5,057 nt of DNA from Methanomassiliicoccus sp. UBA345 (GCA_002504525.1 DATD01000007.1:92661-97717), one strand, 5' to 3'. Counted from the stretch's first letter, positions 1 to 4,743 are shown. Program-made: numbers and translations. The notes: generated by a model from the letters alone, not told the origin.

Positions 1-426
1 GGTGACAACGTCGGATTCAACGTCCGTGGCATCGCCAAGAACGATGTCAAGAGGGGCGACGTGGCCGGGCCTGTTGACAACCCGCCCTCGGTGGCCAAGA
101 CCTTCACCGCTCAGATCATGGTCCTGAACCACCCGTCGGTCATCACCGTCGGATACACCCCGGTGTTCCACATCCACACCGCCCAGATCGCATGCACCTT
201 CCTGGAGCTGCAGAAGAAGATGGACCCCGCCACCGGCGCTGTCAAGGAGGAGAACCCCCAGTTCCTCAAGACCGGCGACGCTGCCGTCGTCAAGATCCAG
301 CCCACCAGGCCCATGGTCATCGAGAAGGCCAAGGAGTTCCCCCAGCTGGGAAGGTTCGCCATCCGCGACATGGGTCAGACCGTTGCGGCCGGCGTCTGCC
401 TGGATGTCGAAAAGAGGGTGATGTAA
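1..426 (+). CDS. tuf: Translation elongation factor EF-1 alpha (C-terminal part)
   Basis: This is the 3' end of an archaeal EF-1A gene, open at the left edge: 141 residues in frame from base 1 to a TAA at 424-426. The GTP-dependent factor delivers aminoacyl-tRNA to the ribosomal A site in the cytoplasm. The G domain lies outside the window; what remains is the end of domain II (GDNVGFNVRG at the edge) and all of domain III. Domain III shows the family blocks VFHIHTAQIACTF, LKTGDAAVVKIQPTRPM and FAIRDMGQTVAAGVCLDV, which match EF-1A rather than bacterial EF-Tu. Codon use is strongly biased (AAG, CTG, GTC, ATC), as expected for a very highly expressed gene. rpsJ follows after 36 nt, the usual archaeal order (fusA-tuf-rpsJ). 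Methionine and valine codons inside the fragment, such as GTG at 61, are not the real start. Identity is secure; only the N-terminal part is missing. Confidence 0.96.
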   Translation, partial: GDNVGFNVRGIAKNDVKRGDVAGPVDNPPSVAKTFTAQIMVLNHPSVITVGYTPVFHIHTAQIACTFLELQKKMDPATGAVKEENPQFLKTGDAAVVKIQPTRPMVIEKAKEFPQLGRFAIRDMGQTVAAGVCLDVEKRVM

Positions 427-451
427 ACCCCTTCCCTTTCCCTAATTTTTT

Positions 452-456
452 GAGGG
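452..456 (+). promoter_or_regulatory. Shine-Dalgarno site of rpsJ
   Basis: GAGGG lies 6 nt before the ATG at 463 and is complementary to the archaeal 16S rRNA 3' end. It supports this ATG as the start of S10 and fits translation from a tuf-rpsJ transcript. It sits immediately after a T6 run (446-451). Confidence 0.7.
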
Positions 457-462
457 ATTCAT

Positions 463-774
463 ATGGCACAGAGAGCAAGAATATCCTTGAGCGGCACTGA
501 CCCCAAGAAGGTGGACAGTGTCTGCGGGCAGATCAAGTCCATTTCGCAAAGGACTGGCGTCGCCATTCGCGGACCGATCCCCCTCCCCACCAAGAGACTG
601 GTAGTCCCCGTCCGCAAGAGCCCCGACGGAGAGGGCTCGGAGACCTGGGACCGCTGGGAGATGAGGATCCACAAGCGGCTGATCGACCTTGACGCTGATG
701 AGAGGGCGCTTCGCCAGCTCATGAGGATCCAGGTCCCAGACGGCGTCAACATCGAGATCGTCCTGCGATCCTAA
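463..774 (+). CDS. rpsJ: 30S ribosomal protein S10 (archaeal uS10 / eukaryotic S20e type)
   Basis: This is a complete 103-residue protein, the normal length for archaeal S10, a head protein of the small ribosomal subunit that contacts 16S rRNA. Family blocks are visible: RARISLSGTDPKKVD at 4-18, the loop motif RGPIPLPTK at 36-44, and RIHKRLIDLD at 68-77, followed by a C-terminal strand ending VNIEIVLRS. The long loop between about residues 36 and 68 reaches into the ribosome in this family. The ATG at 463 is preferred because GAGGG stands 6 nt upstream and the protein begins at the expected point. It follows tuf by 36 nt and is very likely co-transcribed with it as the last gene of the str-type operon, since a terminator-like sequence follows its stop. 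No oddities seen. Confidence 0.97.
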   Translation: MAQRARISLSGTDPKKVDSVCGQIKSISQRTGVAIRGPIPLPTKRLVVPVRKSPDGEGSETWDRWEMRIHKRLIDLDADERALRQLMRIQVPDGVNIEIVLRS

Positions 775-777
775 ACC

Positions 778-825
778 TGTTTGCCTTGTAACAAACACCT
801 TCCAGCAAAATCTTTTTTGTTTTTC
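778..825 (+). terminator. Hairpin plus T-tract after rpsJ
   Basis: A 6-bp perfect inverted repeat (TGTTTG at 778-783, CAAACA at 792-797, 8-nt loop) begins 3 nt after the S10 stop. A T-rich run at 813-824 (T6, G, T5) follows. Archaeal RNA polymerase terminates at T-tracts with or without a hairpin, so this is the likely 3' end of the tuf-rpsJ transcript. The 15-nt gap between stem and T-run means the hairpin itself may not take part. Confidence 0.65.
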
Positions 826-844
826 AGGCAGTCGAGCGGCATCG

Positions 845-853
845 GCATTTATG
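845..853 (+). promoter_or_regulatory. TATA-like box for the first mscS gene
   Basis: GCATTTATG is an AT-rich island in GC-rich sequence, centred about 29 nt before the ATG at 879. The usual archaeal TATA-to-start distance (about 22-27 nt) puts transcription start within a few bases of that ATG, implying a leaderless or nearly leaderless mRNA. A weak AGGGG at 868-872 could still act as a ribosome-binding site if the start lies further upstream. Confidence 0.45.
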
Positions 854-878
854 AAGCGAGACGCGATAGGGGCATCGG

Positions 879-1757
879 ATGAGCTGGCTTGAGACGCCCA
901 TAATCGATAACGTTAGGCCGCTGGATATTGCGGCCTTCCTGCTGCTTATGGTAGCCGCGATCCTAGTGGCCCGCGTGGGCAATTCCCTCATCCGGAAATA
1001 CCTTGACGAACCGGTCGGGAAGCGGCTCTCCAAGGGTGTGGCCCGATCGTATCAGTACACGGTCATGCTCGTCGCCATAGCATTCGGGTTCGGCTCGGTG
1101 CTGGCACTGGACCTTTCGGCCATGTTCCTCTCGCTGGGAATAGCCGGCATCGCCGTGGCGCTCGCGTCCCAGCAGATCATCCAGAATGCCATCGCCGGCA
1201 TCTTGATATCGATCGTCCGGCCGATACAGCTGGAGGATTGGGTGGAGGTCGGACCGATCCCCCTGAATGGGATAGGCAGGGTCAGGGACATAACGCTCAT
1301 GAACACCGTTCTCCGGGACATCGACGGCCGCATAATCACAGTCCCCAACTCCCAGATCATGAACGGGAAGGTGATCAATTATTCCAGGGGCGGGTTCACT
1401 GCGGTGAACATTCCATTGTGGATCGCCAACGTTTCCGATCTGGAACGCATTACCGCGATCATAAGGGAAGAGGCCGACCTCAACCCGAACATCCTTCCAA
1501 AGGTGTCAGAGGATGGGAGGAGGACGGTGGTCAAGCTCTTTGAGCGACGTTATGTTCGGGGCATCTTCGGCAGTGCCAATAACCTTCAATCCCTGTCTCC
1601 AGAGGTCCATCTTGCCGAGGTGCAGGGAACCCGCGCGAGGCTCAATGTCCGGCTATGGATCGCAGAGCCTTTCAAGAAAGAGGAGATAGTGTCCGGTTTC
1701 CTCAGGTCCCTGACCGAGAAGATCAAGGCCGAGGGAATTGAGCTCAGGGACCCGTGA
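879..1757 (+). CDS. MscS-family small-conductance mechanosensitive channel, paralogue 1
   Basis: This 292-residue membrane protein is close in length to E. coli MscS (286). The family forms heptameric channels that open under membrane tension and release small solutes during hypo-osmotic shock. Predicted helices are TM1 about 15-34, TM2 about 58-77 and TM3 about 81-113, the last carrying the Gly/Ala-rich pore pattern GIAGIAVALASQQ at 87-99. The beta-domain junction RPIQLEDWVEVG is at 114-125, and the signature VPNSQIMNGKVINYSR at 155-170. The C-terminal alpha/beta domain ends in AEGIELRDP. By alignment from memory, pore residue L105 of E. coli corresponds to I91, L109 to L95, and hinge G113 to Q99; G121 is kept as G107. 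An extra stretch around 212-243 precedes the block that matches the E. coli cytoplasmic domain. The start is supported because the neighbouring paralogue is homologous from its first residues (MSWLETPI versus MVTWLEEPI). It is probably transcribed alone. Confidence 0.9.
   Translation: MSWLETPIIDNVRPLDIAAFLLLMVAAILVARVGNSLIRKYLDEPVGKRLSKGVARSYQYTVMLVAIAFGFGSVLALDLSAMFLSLGIAGIAVALASQQIIQNAIAGILISIVRPIQLEDWVEVGPIPLNGIGRVRDITLMNTVLRDIDGRIITVPNSQIMNGKVINYSRGGFTAVNIPLWIANVSDLERITAIIREEADLNPNILPKVSEDGRRTVVKLFERRYVRGIFGSANNLQSLSPEVHLAEVQGTRARLNVRLWIAEPFKKEEIVSGFLRSLTEKIKAEGIELRDP
1220..1253 (+). repeat. 34-bp exact direct repeat, copy 1 (inside mscS paralogue 1)
   Basis: This stretch is identical at all 34 positions, including silent codon positions, to 2197-2230 in the second mscS gene. 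It begins GCCGATACAGCTGG and encodes the TM3-to-beta-domain junction PIQLEDWVEVG. Sequence on both sides has diverged at many silent sites. Confidence 0.95.
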
Positions 1758-1767
1758 GGGCTTGCAC

Positions 1768-1780
1768 GGGCGCTCCGCCC
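1768..1780 (+). terminator. Short GC hairpin after mscS paralogue 1
   Basis: GGGCG (1768-1772) and CGCCC (1776-1780) form a 5-bp perfect inverted repeat with a 3-nt loop, 11 nt after the stop codon. No T-run follows directly, so it may only protect the mRNA 3' end or be chance in GC-rich sequence. A similar small hairpin follows the second mscS gene. Confidence 0.3.
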
Positions 1781-1816
1781 CTCAAGGCCCCATCTTACCG
1801 GTGACCGCAGCCTACC

Positions 1817-1828
1817 GATATCTTAATT
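1817..1828 (+). promoter_or_regulatory. TATA-like box for the second mscS gene
   Basis: GATATCTTAATT is the only AT-rich island in the 95-nt spacer and is centred about 30 nt before the ATG at 1853. No Shine-Dalgarno sequence precedes that ATG (the bases before it are GGTCTTTC), so a leaderless transcript is likely. This argues that the two channel genes are transcribed separately. Confidence 0.5.
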
Positions 1829-1852
1829 TCATGCTTTGGCTTCCGGTCTTTC

Positions 1853-2737
1853 ATGGTGACATGGCTTGAGGAGCCCATCATGGGAAGCATCACTCCCCTG
1901 GACATCATCCTTTTCGTCCTGGTGATGGGCATCGCGATGATCGCCGCCCGCGCGGTCACGTCGCTGGTCCGCAGATACCTTGATGATACAGTGGGAAAGC
2001 GCTCGTCCAAAGGCGTCGCCAGATTACTGCAGTACGCCATACTGGGCATTGCCTTCCTGGGGGCCACTGGTACATTCCTTCACATCGATCTCAATGCCGT
2101 CCTGCTCTCGCTCGGCATAGTGGGCATAGCGGTGGCCTTCGCCACCCAGCAGATCATACAGAACGCCGTCTCCGGCATTCTGATATCCATAACGAAGCCG
2201 ATACAGCTGGAGGATTGGGTGGAGGTCGGAGGCATCCCGAGTACGGGCATCTGCCGGGTAAGGGACATCAGGCTGCTCAGCACCGAACTTCGGGAGAAGG
2301 AGGGGCGCATCACCATCATCCCAAATTCGCAGATCATAAACGGGAAAGTGATAAACTACACCCGTTCTGGCTTCACCGCTCTGGTCAAGGACGTCTGGGT
2401 GGGGCCGGTGACCGATCTGGAAAAGGTCCGCCGGATCGTCCTGGAGGTGGCCGACGAGGACCCATGCATCCTCCCCGACGTGTCGAAGTGCGAGAGGGTC
2501 CGCCTGCCCTCGCTGTTCGATCGTACCATTATTGTTCCCCAGCACGAGCATGAGCAGGCGATAGAGGAGTCCCTCGTTCCGATCGTCAACGTGGCCGACA
2601 TCCAGGGCTCCAGGGTCAAGTTGAACATCAAGGTCTACGTACGGGACGTACAAAGGAACGATGAGATCATGTCCGGCTTCCTCGAGGCGCTTAAGGTGAG
2701 GTTCGAGGCCGAAGGGATCGAGCTACGGGATCCGTGA
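1853..2737 (+). CDS. MscS-family small-conductance mechanosensitive channel, paralogue 2
   Basis: This 294-residue membrane protein is collinear with the preceding gene and shares its architecture: TM1 about 16-36, TM2 about 58-78, pore helix TM3 about 82-113. RPI is replaced by KPI at 115-117, then comes IQLEDWVEVGGIP, the signature IPNSQIINGKVINYTR at 156-171, and an AEGIELRDP C-terminus. Pore positions differ from paralogue 1. By alignment from memory, E. coli L105 corresponds to I92, L109 to F96 (Leu in paralogue 1), and hinge G113 to Q100; G121 is kept as G108. The cytoplasmic-domain insertion (about 213-245) is the least conserved part and includes PQHEHEQ at 229-235. Cysteines at 134, 205 and 213 are absent from paralogue 1. 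Its role is presumably tension-gated solute efflux, perhaps with a different threshold or conductance. The ATG start is supported by N-terminal homology to paralogue 1; GTG at 1856 is a less likely alternative. Confidence 0.9.
   Translation: MVTWLEEPIMGSITPLDIILFVLVMGIAMIAARAVTSLVRRYLDDTVGKRSSKGVARLLQYAILGIAFLGATGTFLHIDLNAVLLSLGIVGIAVAFATQQIIQNAVSGILISITKPIQLEDWVEVGGIPSTGICRVRDIRLLSTELREKEGRITIIPNSQIINGKVINYTRSGFTALVKDVWVGPVTDLEKVRRIVLEVADEDPCILPDVSKCERVRLPSLFDRTIIVPQHEHEQAIEESLVPIVNVADIQGSRVKLNIKVYVRDVQRNDEIMSGFLEALKVRFEAEGIELRDP
2197..2230 (+). repeat. 34-bp exact direct repeat, copy 2 (inside mscS paralogue 2)
   Basis: This is the second copy of the 34-bp identical segment at 1220-1253, offset by 977 bp. 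It lies at the same codon positions of the paralogous gene, so it reflects homology rather than an inserted element. Complete silent-site identity here, against diverged flanks, is unusual. Confidence 0.95.
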
Positions 2738-2751
2738 GGCGGCCGTCCGCC
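2738..2751 (+). terminator. Short GC hairpin abutting the mscS paralogue 2 stop
   Basis: GGCGG (2738-2742) and CCGCC (2747-2751) form a 5-bp stem with a CCGT loop immediately after the TGA. A second, larger hairpin and a T-run follow directly, so the two may act together as the 3' end signal of this gene. Confidence 0.4.
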
Positions 2752-2780
2752 ATCGCCTGCGAAGGGCGATAACCCTTTTT
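2752..2780 (+). terminator. Hairpin plus T5 between mscS paralogue 2 and ilvD
   Basis: ATCGCC (2752-2757) and GGCGAT (2765-2770) form a perfect 6-bp stem with a 7-nt loop. AACCC and T5 at 2776-2780 follow, and another T5 lies at 2787-2791. This resembles an intrinsic terminator for the second mscS gene. Its T-run is also the core of the likely ilvD promoter. Confidence 0.5.
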
Positions 2781-2782
2781 AC
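2773..2782 (+). promoter_or_regulatory. TATA-like box for ilvD
   Basis: CCCTTTTTAC closely resembles the CCTTTTTATC box ahead of the tRNA gene in this window. It is centred about 32 nt before the ATG at 2810, placing transcription start near 2803-2806 with a leader of only a few bases. That would leave the upstream in-frame GTG at 2798 outside the transcript and favours the ATG as start. Confidence 0.5.
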
Positions 2783-2809
2783 CTCATTTTTCATGTTGTG
2801 AGAGATATC

Positions 2810-4456
2810 ATGCGGAGCGATACGGTAAAGAAGGGGCTGGCCAAGGCGCCCAGCCGGAGCCTGCTGAGGGCCTGCGGACTGACCGACGAGGACATGGACA
2901 AACCCTTCATCGGTATCGCCAACTCGTTCAACAACATCGTGCCGGGGCACATTCACCTGGACCGCCTCGTGGAAGAGGTCAGGAAAGGGATCGTGGAGGC
3001 GGGCGGCGTGCCCTTCTCCTTCGGAGTGCCAGCCGTGTGCGACGGCATCGCCATGGGCCATGCGGGCATGCGCTTCTCCCTTCCATCGAGGGAAGTGATC
3101 GCCGACTGCGTGGAGGTCATGAACAATGCCCATACCTTCGACGGATGGGTCGGGGTGACGAACTGCGACAAGGTCACTCCAGGAATGCTGATGGCCGCGG
3201 GCAGGATGAACATCCCGGCCATCATGCTCACCGGCGGGCCGATGGAGGCCGGGAGCCTGGAAGGGGAGAAGAAGGACCTCCAGAGCGTGTTCGAGGCGCT
3301 GGGAGCGCATAATGCCGGCAACGCCACCGACGAGGAGGTCCTGGCCGTGGAGTGTGCCGCGTGCCCGGGAGAGGGCTCCTGCTCCGGGTTGTTCACGGCG
3401 AACACCATGGCCTGCCTCACCGAAGCGATGGGGATGAGCCTGACCGGCTGCGCCACCTCGCTGGCAACGAGCGAACGCAAGCTGGAGATCGCCAGGGCCA
3501 CCGGCCGTCGCATAGTCGAGCTGGTGAAGGAAGGCATGACGCCTCGGTCGATGGTGACCAGGGGATCCTTCATCAATGCCATCACCGTTGACATGGCCAT
3601 CGGCGGTTCGACCAACACGGCCCTTCACATACCGGCCGTCGCGTCGGAGTTCGGCATCGACATCGACCTAAAGGTCTTTGACGAGGTATCCAGGACGGTC
3701 CCGCACTTGACCTCCCTGCGCCCCGGTGGACCGTATCACATCGCTGACCTGGACCGCGCTGGCGGTGTTCCTGCCGTGCTCAAGCGGCTGAGGTCCATGC
3801 TGACCGACCAGATGACCGTTAACGGGAACGGCATCTACGACATCGCCGACCATGCAACGATCGACGATCCCGAGGTGCTGCGGCCCCTGGACCGGCCGTT
3901 CCACAAAGAGGGCGGAATCGCCGTACTGTACGGTAACCTTGCTCCGGAGGGCTCGGTGGTCAAGCAGTCCGCCGTAAGTGAGAAGATGATGCACTTCCGC
4001 GGCCGCGCCAGGGTGTTCAACGCTGAGGACGCGGCAGCCGCCGCCATCACTTCGAAGAAGATCGTCAAGGGCGATGTCGTGATCATCCGCTACGAGGGGC
4101 CGAAGGGCGGGCCCGGGATGCCGGAGATGCTGTATCCCACCAGCATGATAGCCGGCATGGGTCTTTCCGATGACGTGGCGCTGATCACCGACGGTCGGTT
4201 CTCCGGAGCGACAAGAGGCCCCTGCATCGGCCACGTGTCCCCGGAGGCATCGGCCGGCGGACCGATCGCCGCGGTGAGGGAGGGGGACGAGATCGTCATC
4301 GACATCCCGGCCCGCAGGCTGGACGTCAACATATCCGACGAGGAGATGGCGCGCCGCCTCGCGGAGCCCAGGCCATCCGAGCGGGAGGTCAGCGGGATGC
4401 TCGCCAAGTACCGCAAGCTGGTCACCAGCGCCTCCCTCGGCGCGGTGTGCCGGTAA
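2810..4456 (+). CDS. ilvD: Dihydroxy-acid dehydratase
   Basis: This complete 548-residue IlvD is of normal family length. It is a cytoplasmic iron-sulfur enzyme that converts 2,3-dihydroxy-isovalerate and 2,3-dihydroxy-3-methylvalerate to their 2-oxo acids, the penultimate step to valine and isoleucine and also the route to leucine. The N-terminus MRSDTVKKG is canonical and fixes ATG 2810; an in-frame GTG at 2798 would add four atypical residues. Family blocks follow in order: VPGHIHL at 44-50, DGIAMGH at 78-84, NCDKVTPGMLMAA at 118-130 (D120 and K121 match the metal-binding Asp and carbamylated Lys of the family), CPGEGSCSGLFTANTM from 185 with C191, a GGSTNT block, GGPGMPEML, and DGRFSG at 461-466 with S465 as the expected catalytic base. 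The [2Fe-2S] subclass carries Cys where this protein has G46, so an E. coli-like [4Fe-4S] cluster is inferred. It is flanked by terminator-like hairpins, so it is probably monocistronic; no other ilv genes are nearby. Confidence 0.97.
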   Translation: MRSDTVKKGLAKAPSRSLLRACGLTDEDMDKPFIGIANSFNNIVPGHIHLDRLVEEVRKGIVEAGGVPFSFGVPAVCDGIAMGHAGMRFSLPSREVIADCVEVMNNAHTFDGWVGVTNCDKVTPGMLMAAGRMNIPAIMLTGGPMEAGSLEGEKKDLQSVFEALGAHNAGNATDEEVLAVECAACPGEGSCSGLFTANTMACLTEAMGMSLTGCATSLATSERKLEIARATGRRIVELVKEGMTPRSMVTRGSFINAITVDMAIGGSTNTALHIPAVASEFGIDIDLKVFDEVSRTVPHLTSLRPGGPYHIADLDRAGGVPAVLKRLRSMLTDQMTVNGNGIYDIADHATIDDPEVLRPLDRPFHKEGGIAVLYGNLAPEGSVVKQSAVSEKMMHFRGRARVFNAEDAAAAAITSKKIVKGDVVIIRYEGPKGGPGMPEMLYPTSMIAGMGLSDDVALITDGRFSGATRGPCIGHVSPEASAGGPIAAVREGDEIVIDIPARRLDVNISDEEMARRLAEPRPSEREVSGMLAKYRKLVTSASLGAVCR

Positions 4457-4465
4457 GCGCGCCCG

Positions 4466-4506
4466 CCCCCTGCTCTAAGTGAACGGCCAGGGGGAACAAC
4501 CTTTTT
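4466..4506 (+). terminator. Hairpin plus T5 after ilvD
   Basis: A perfect 7-bp inverted repeat (CCCCCTG at 4466-4472, CAGGGGG at 4488-4494) encloses a 15-nt loop. T5 at 4502-4506 follows 7 nt later. It begins 9 nt after the ilvD stop and looks like its transcription terminator. The T-run doubles as the core of the tRNA promoter box. Confidence 0.55.
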
Positions 4507-4510
4507 ATCC
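4500..4510 (+). promoter_or_regulatory. TATA box of the tRNA-Ala gene
   Basis: CCTTTTTATCC is centred about 29 nt upstream of the mature tRNA 5' end, with a purine-rich stretch (GGGGGAACAA) just before it where a BRE element would lie. Archaeal tRNA genes rely on such upstream boxes. The spacing predicts a precursor with only a few extra 5' bases. Confidence 0.65.
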
Positions 4511-4533
4511 GCGCCGCCGTTACGAGTGCGAAA

Positions 4534-4607
4534 GGGCGGATAGATCAGCTCGGAAGATCGCGTGATTTGCAATCACGAGGCCCCGGGTTCAAATCCCGGT
4601 CCGTCCA
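4534..4607 (+). tRNA. tRNA-Ala (anticodon UGC)
   Basis: A complete cloverleaf folds by eye. The acceptor stem GGGCGGA (4534-4540) pairs with TCCGTCC (4600-4606), with discriminator A4607. The D-stem is GATC/GATC (4543-4546, 4556-4559), with GG at 4552-4553 in the loop. The anticodon stem CGTGA/TCACG (4561-4565, 4573-4577) carries the loop TTTGCAA, giving anticodon TGC at 4568-4570, which reads GCN alanine codons. The variable region has 5 nt. The T-arm is CCGGG/CCCGG with loop TTCAAAT. The acceptor contains the G3:U70 wobble pair (G4536-T4604), the hallmark recognised by alanyl-tRNA synthetase, which independently confirms the identity. No intron is present, and the 3' CCA is not encoded (CTC follows), so it must be added after transcription. 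Confidence 0.97.
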
Positions 4608-4615
4608 CTCCCAAC

Positions 4616-4643
4616 ACTGGACCCGTCCAGTTCTTCCCTTTTA
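4616..4643 (+). terminator. Inverted repeat plus T-rich run after tRNA-Ala
   Basis: ACTGGAC (4616-4622) and GTCCAGT (4625-4631) form a perfect inverted repeat starting 9 nt after the tRNA. With the inner pair open it makes a 6-bp stem with a CCCG tetraloop. TTCTTCCCTTTTA follows, and a further T5 lies at 4655-4659. This is the probable transcript end of the tRNA gene. Confidence 0.55.
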
Positions 4644-4675
4644 TGGTCCGCTGGTTTTTCGTCAGCTGAGACATT

Positions 4676-4700
4676 GCCGATCGCCCGGTTGCGATCCGGC
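4676..4700 (+). repeat. Bulged GC-rich hairpin of unknown role
   Basis: GCCGATCGC (4676-4684) pairs fully with 4691-4700 (GCGATCCGGC) apart from one bulged C at 4697, with a CCGGTT hexaloop: nine base pairs, seven of them G-C. It lies 91 nt upstream of the last gene and downstream of the tRNA terminator. It could be an operator, a 5' leader structure if the gene has a distal promoter, or chance. The remainder of the spacer between the tRNA and the last gene shows no ORF that I can support. Confidence 0.55.
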
Positions 4701-4743
4701 GCACTGACCGATCCTTTGCATCCGCGCGCGGCCCTCGTAACCC

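Noticed and set aside
1220..2230. The 34-bp repeat as an insertion-element end or recombination site
   Set aside because: It lies at matching codon positions in two homologous genes and encodes the same conserved channel segment, so shared ancestry or gene conversion explains it.
2024..2653. 209-residue minus-strand ORF opposite mscS paralogue 2
   Set aside because: This is a shadow of the channel gene with no recognisable domain and no promoter or ribosome-binding site of its own.
2798..2809. GTG at 2798 as the start of IlvD
   Set aside because: It would add four residues (MRDI) before the canonical MRSDTVKKG. It also lies upstream of the transcription start predicted from the TATA-like box at 2773-2782.
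2723..3628. 301-residue minus-strand ORF opposite ilvD
   Set aside because: It is rich in His, Arg, Gly and Ala, typical of the reverse complement of a GC-rich gene. It shows no family motif and overlaps a certain IlvD.
4090..4572. 160-residue minus-strand ORF across the ilvD end and the tRNA
   Set aside because: It runs antisense through the IlvD C-terminus, the terminator hairpin and half the tRNA, so it cannot be a sensible coding gene.
4561..4577. Reading the tRNA as a different isotype, such as Cys (GCA), from a shifted loop
   Set aside because: The 7-nt loop TTTGCAA with a fully paired 5-bp stem fixes the anticodon as TGC, and the G3:U70 pair confirms alanine.
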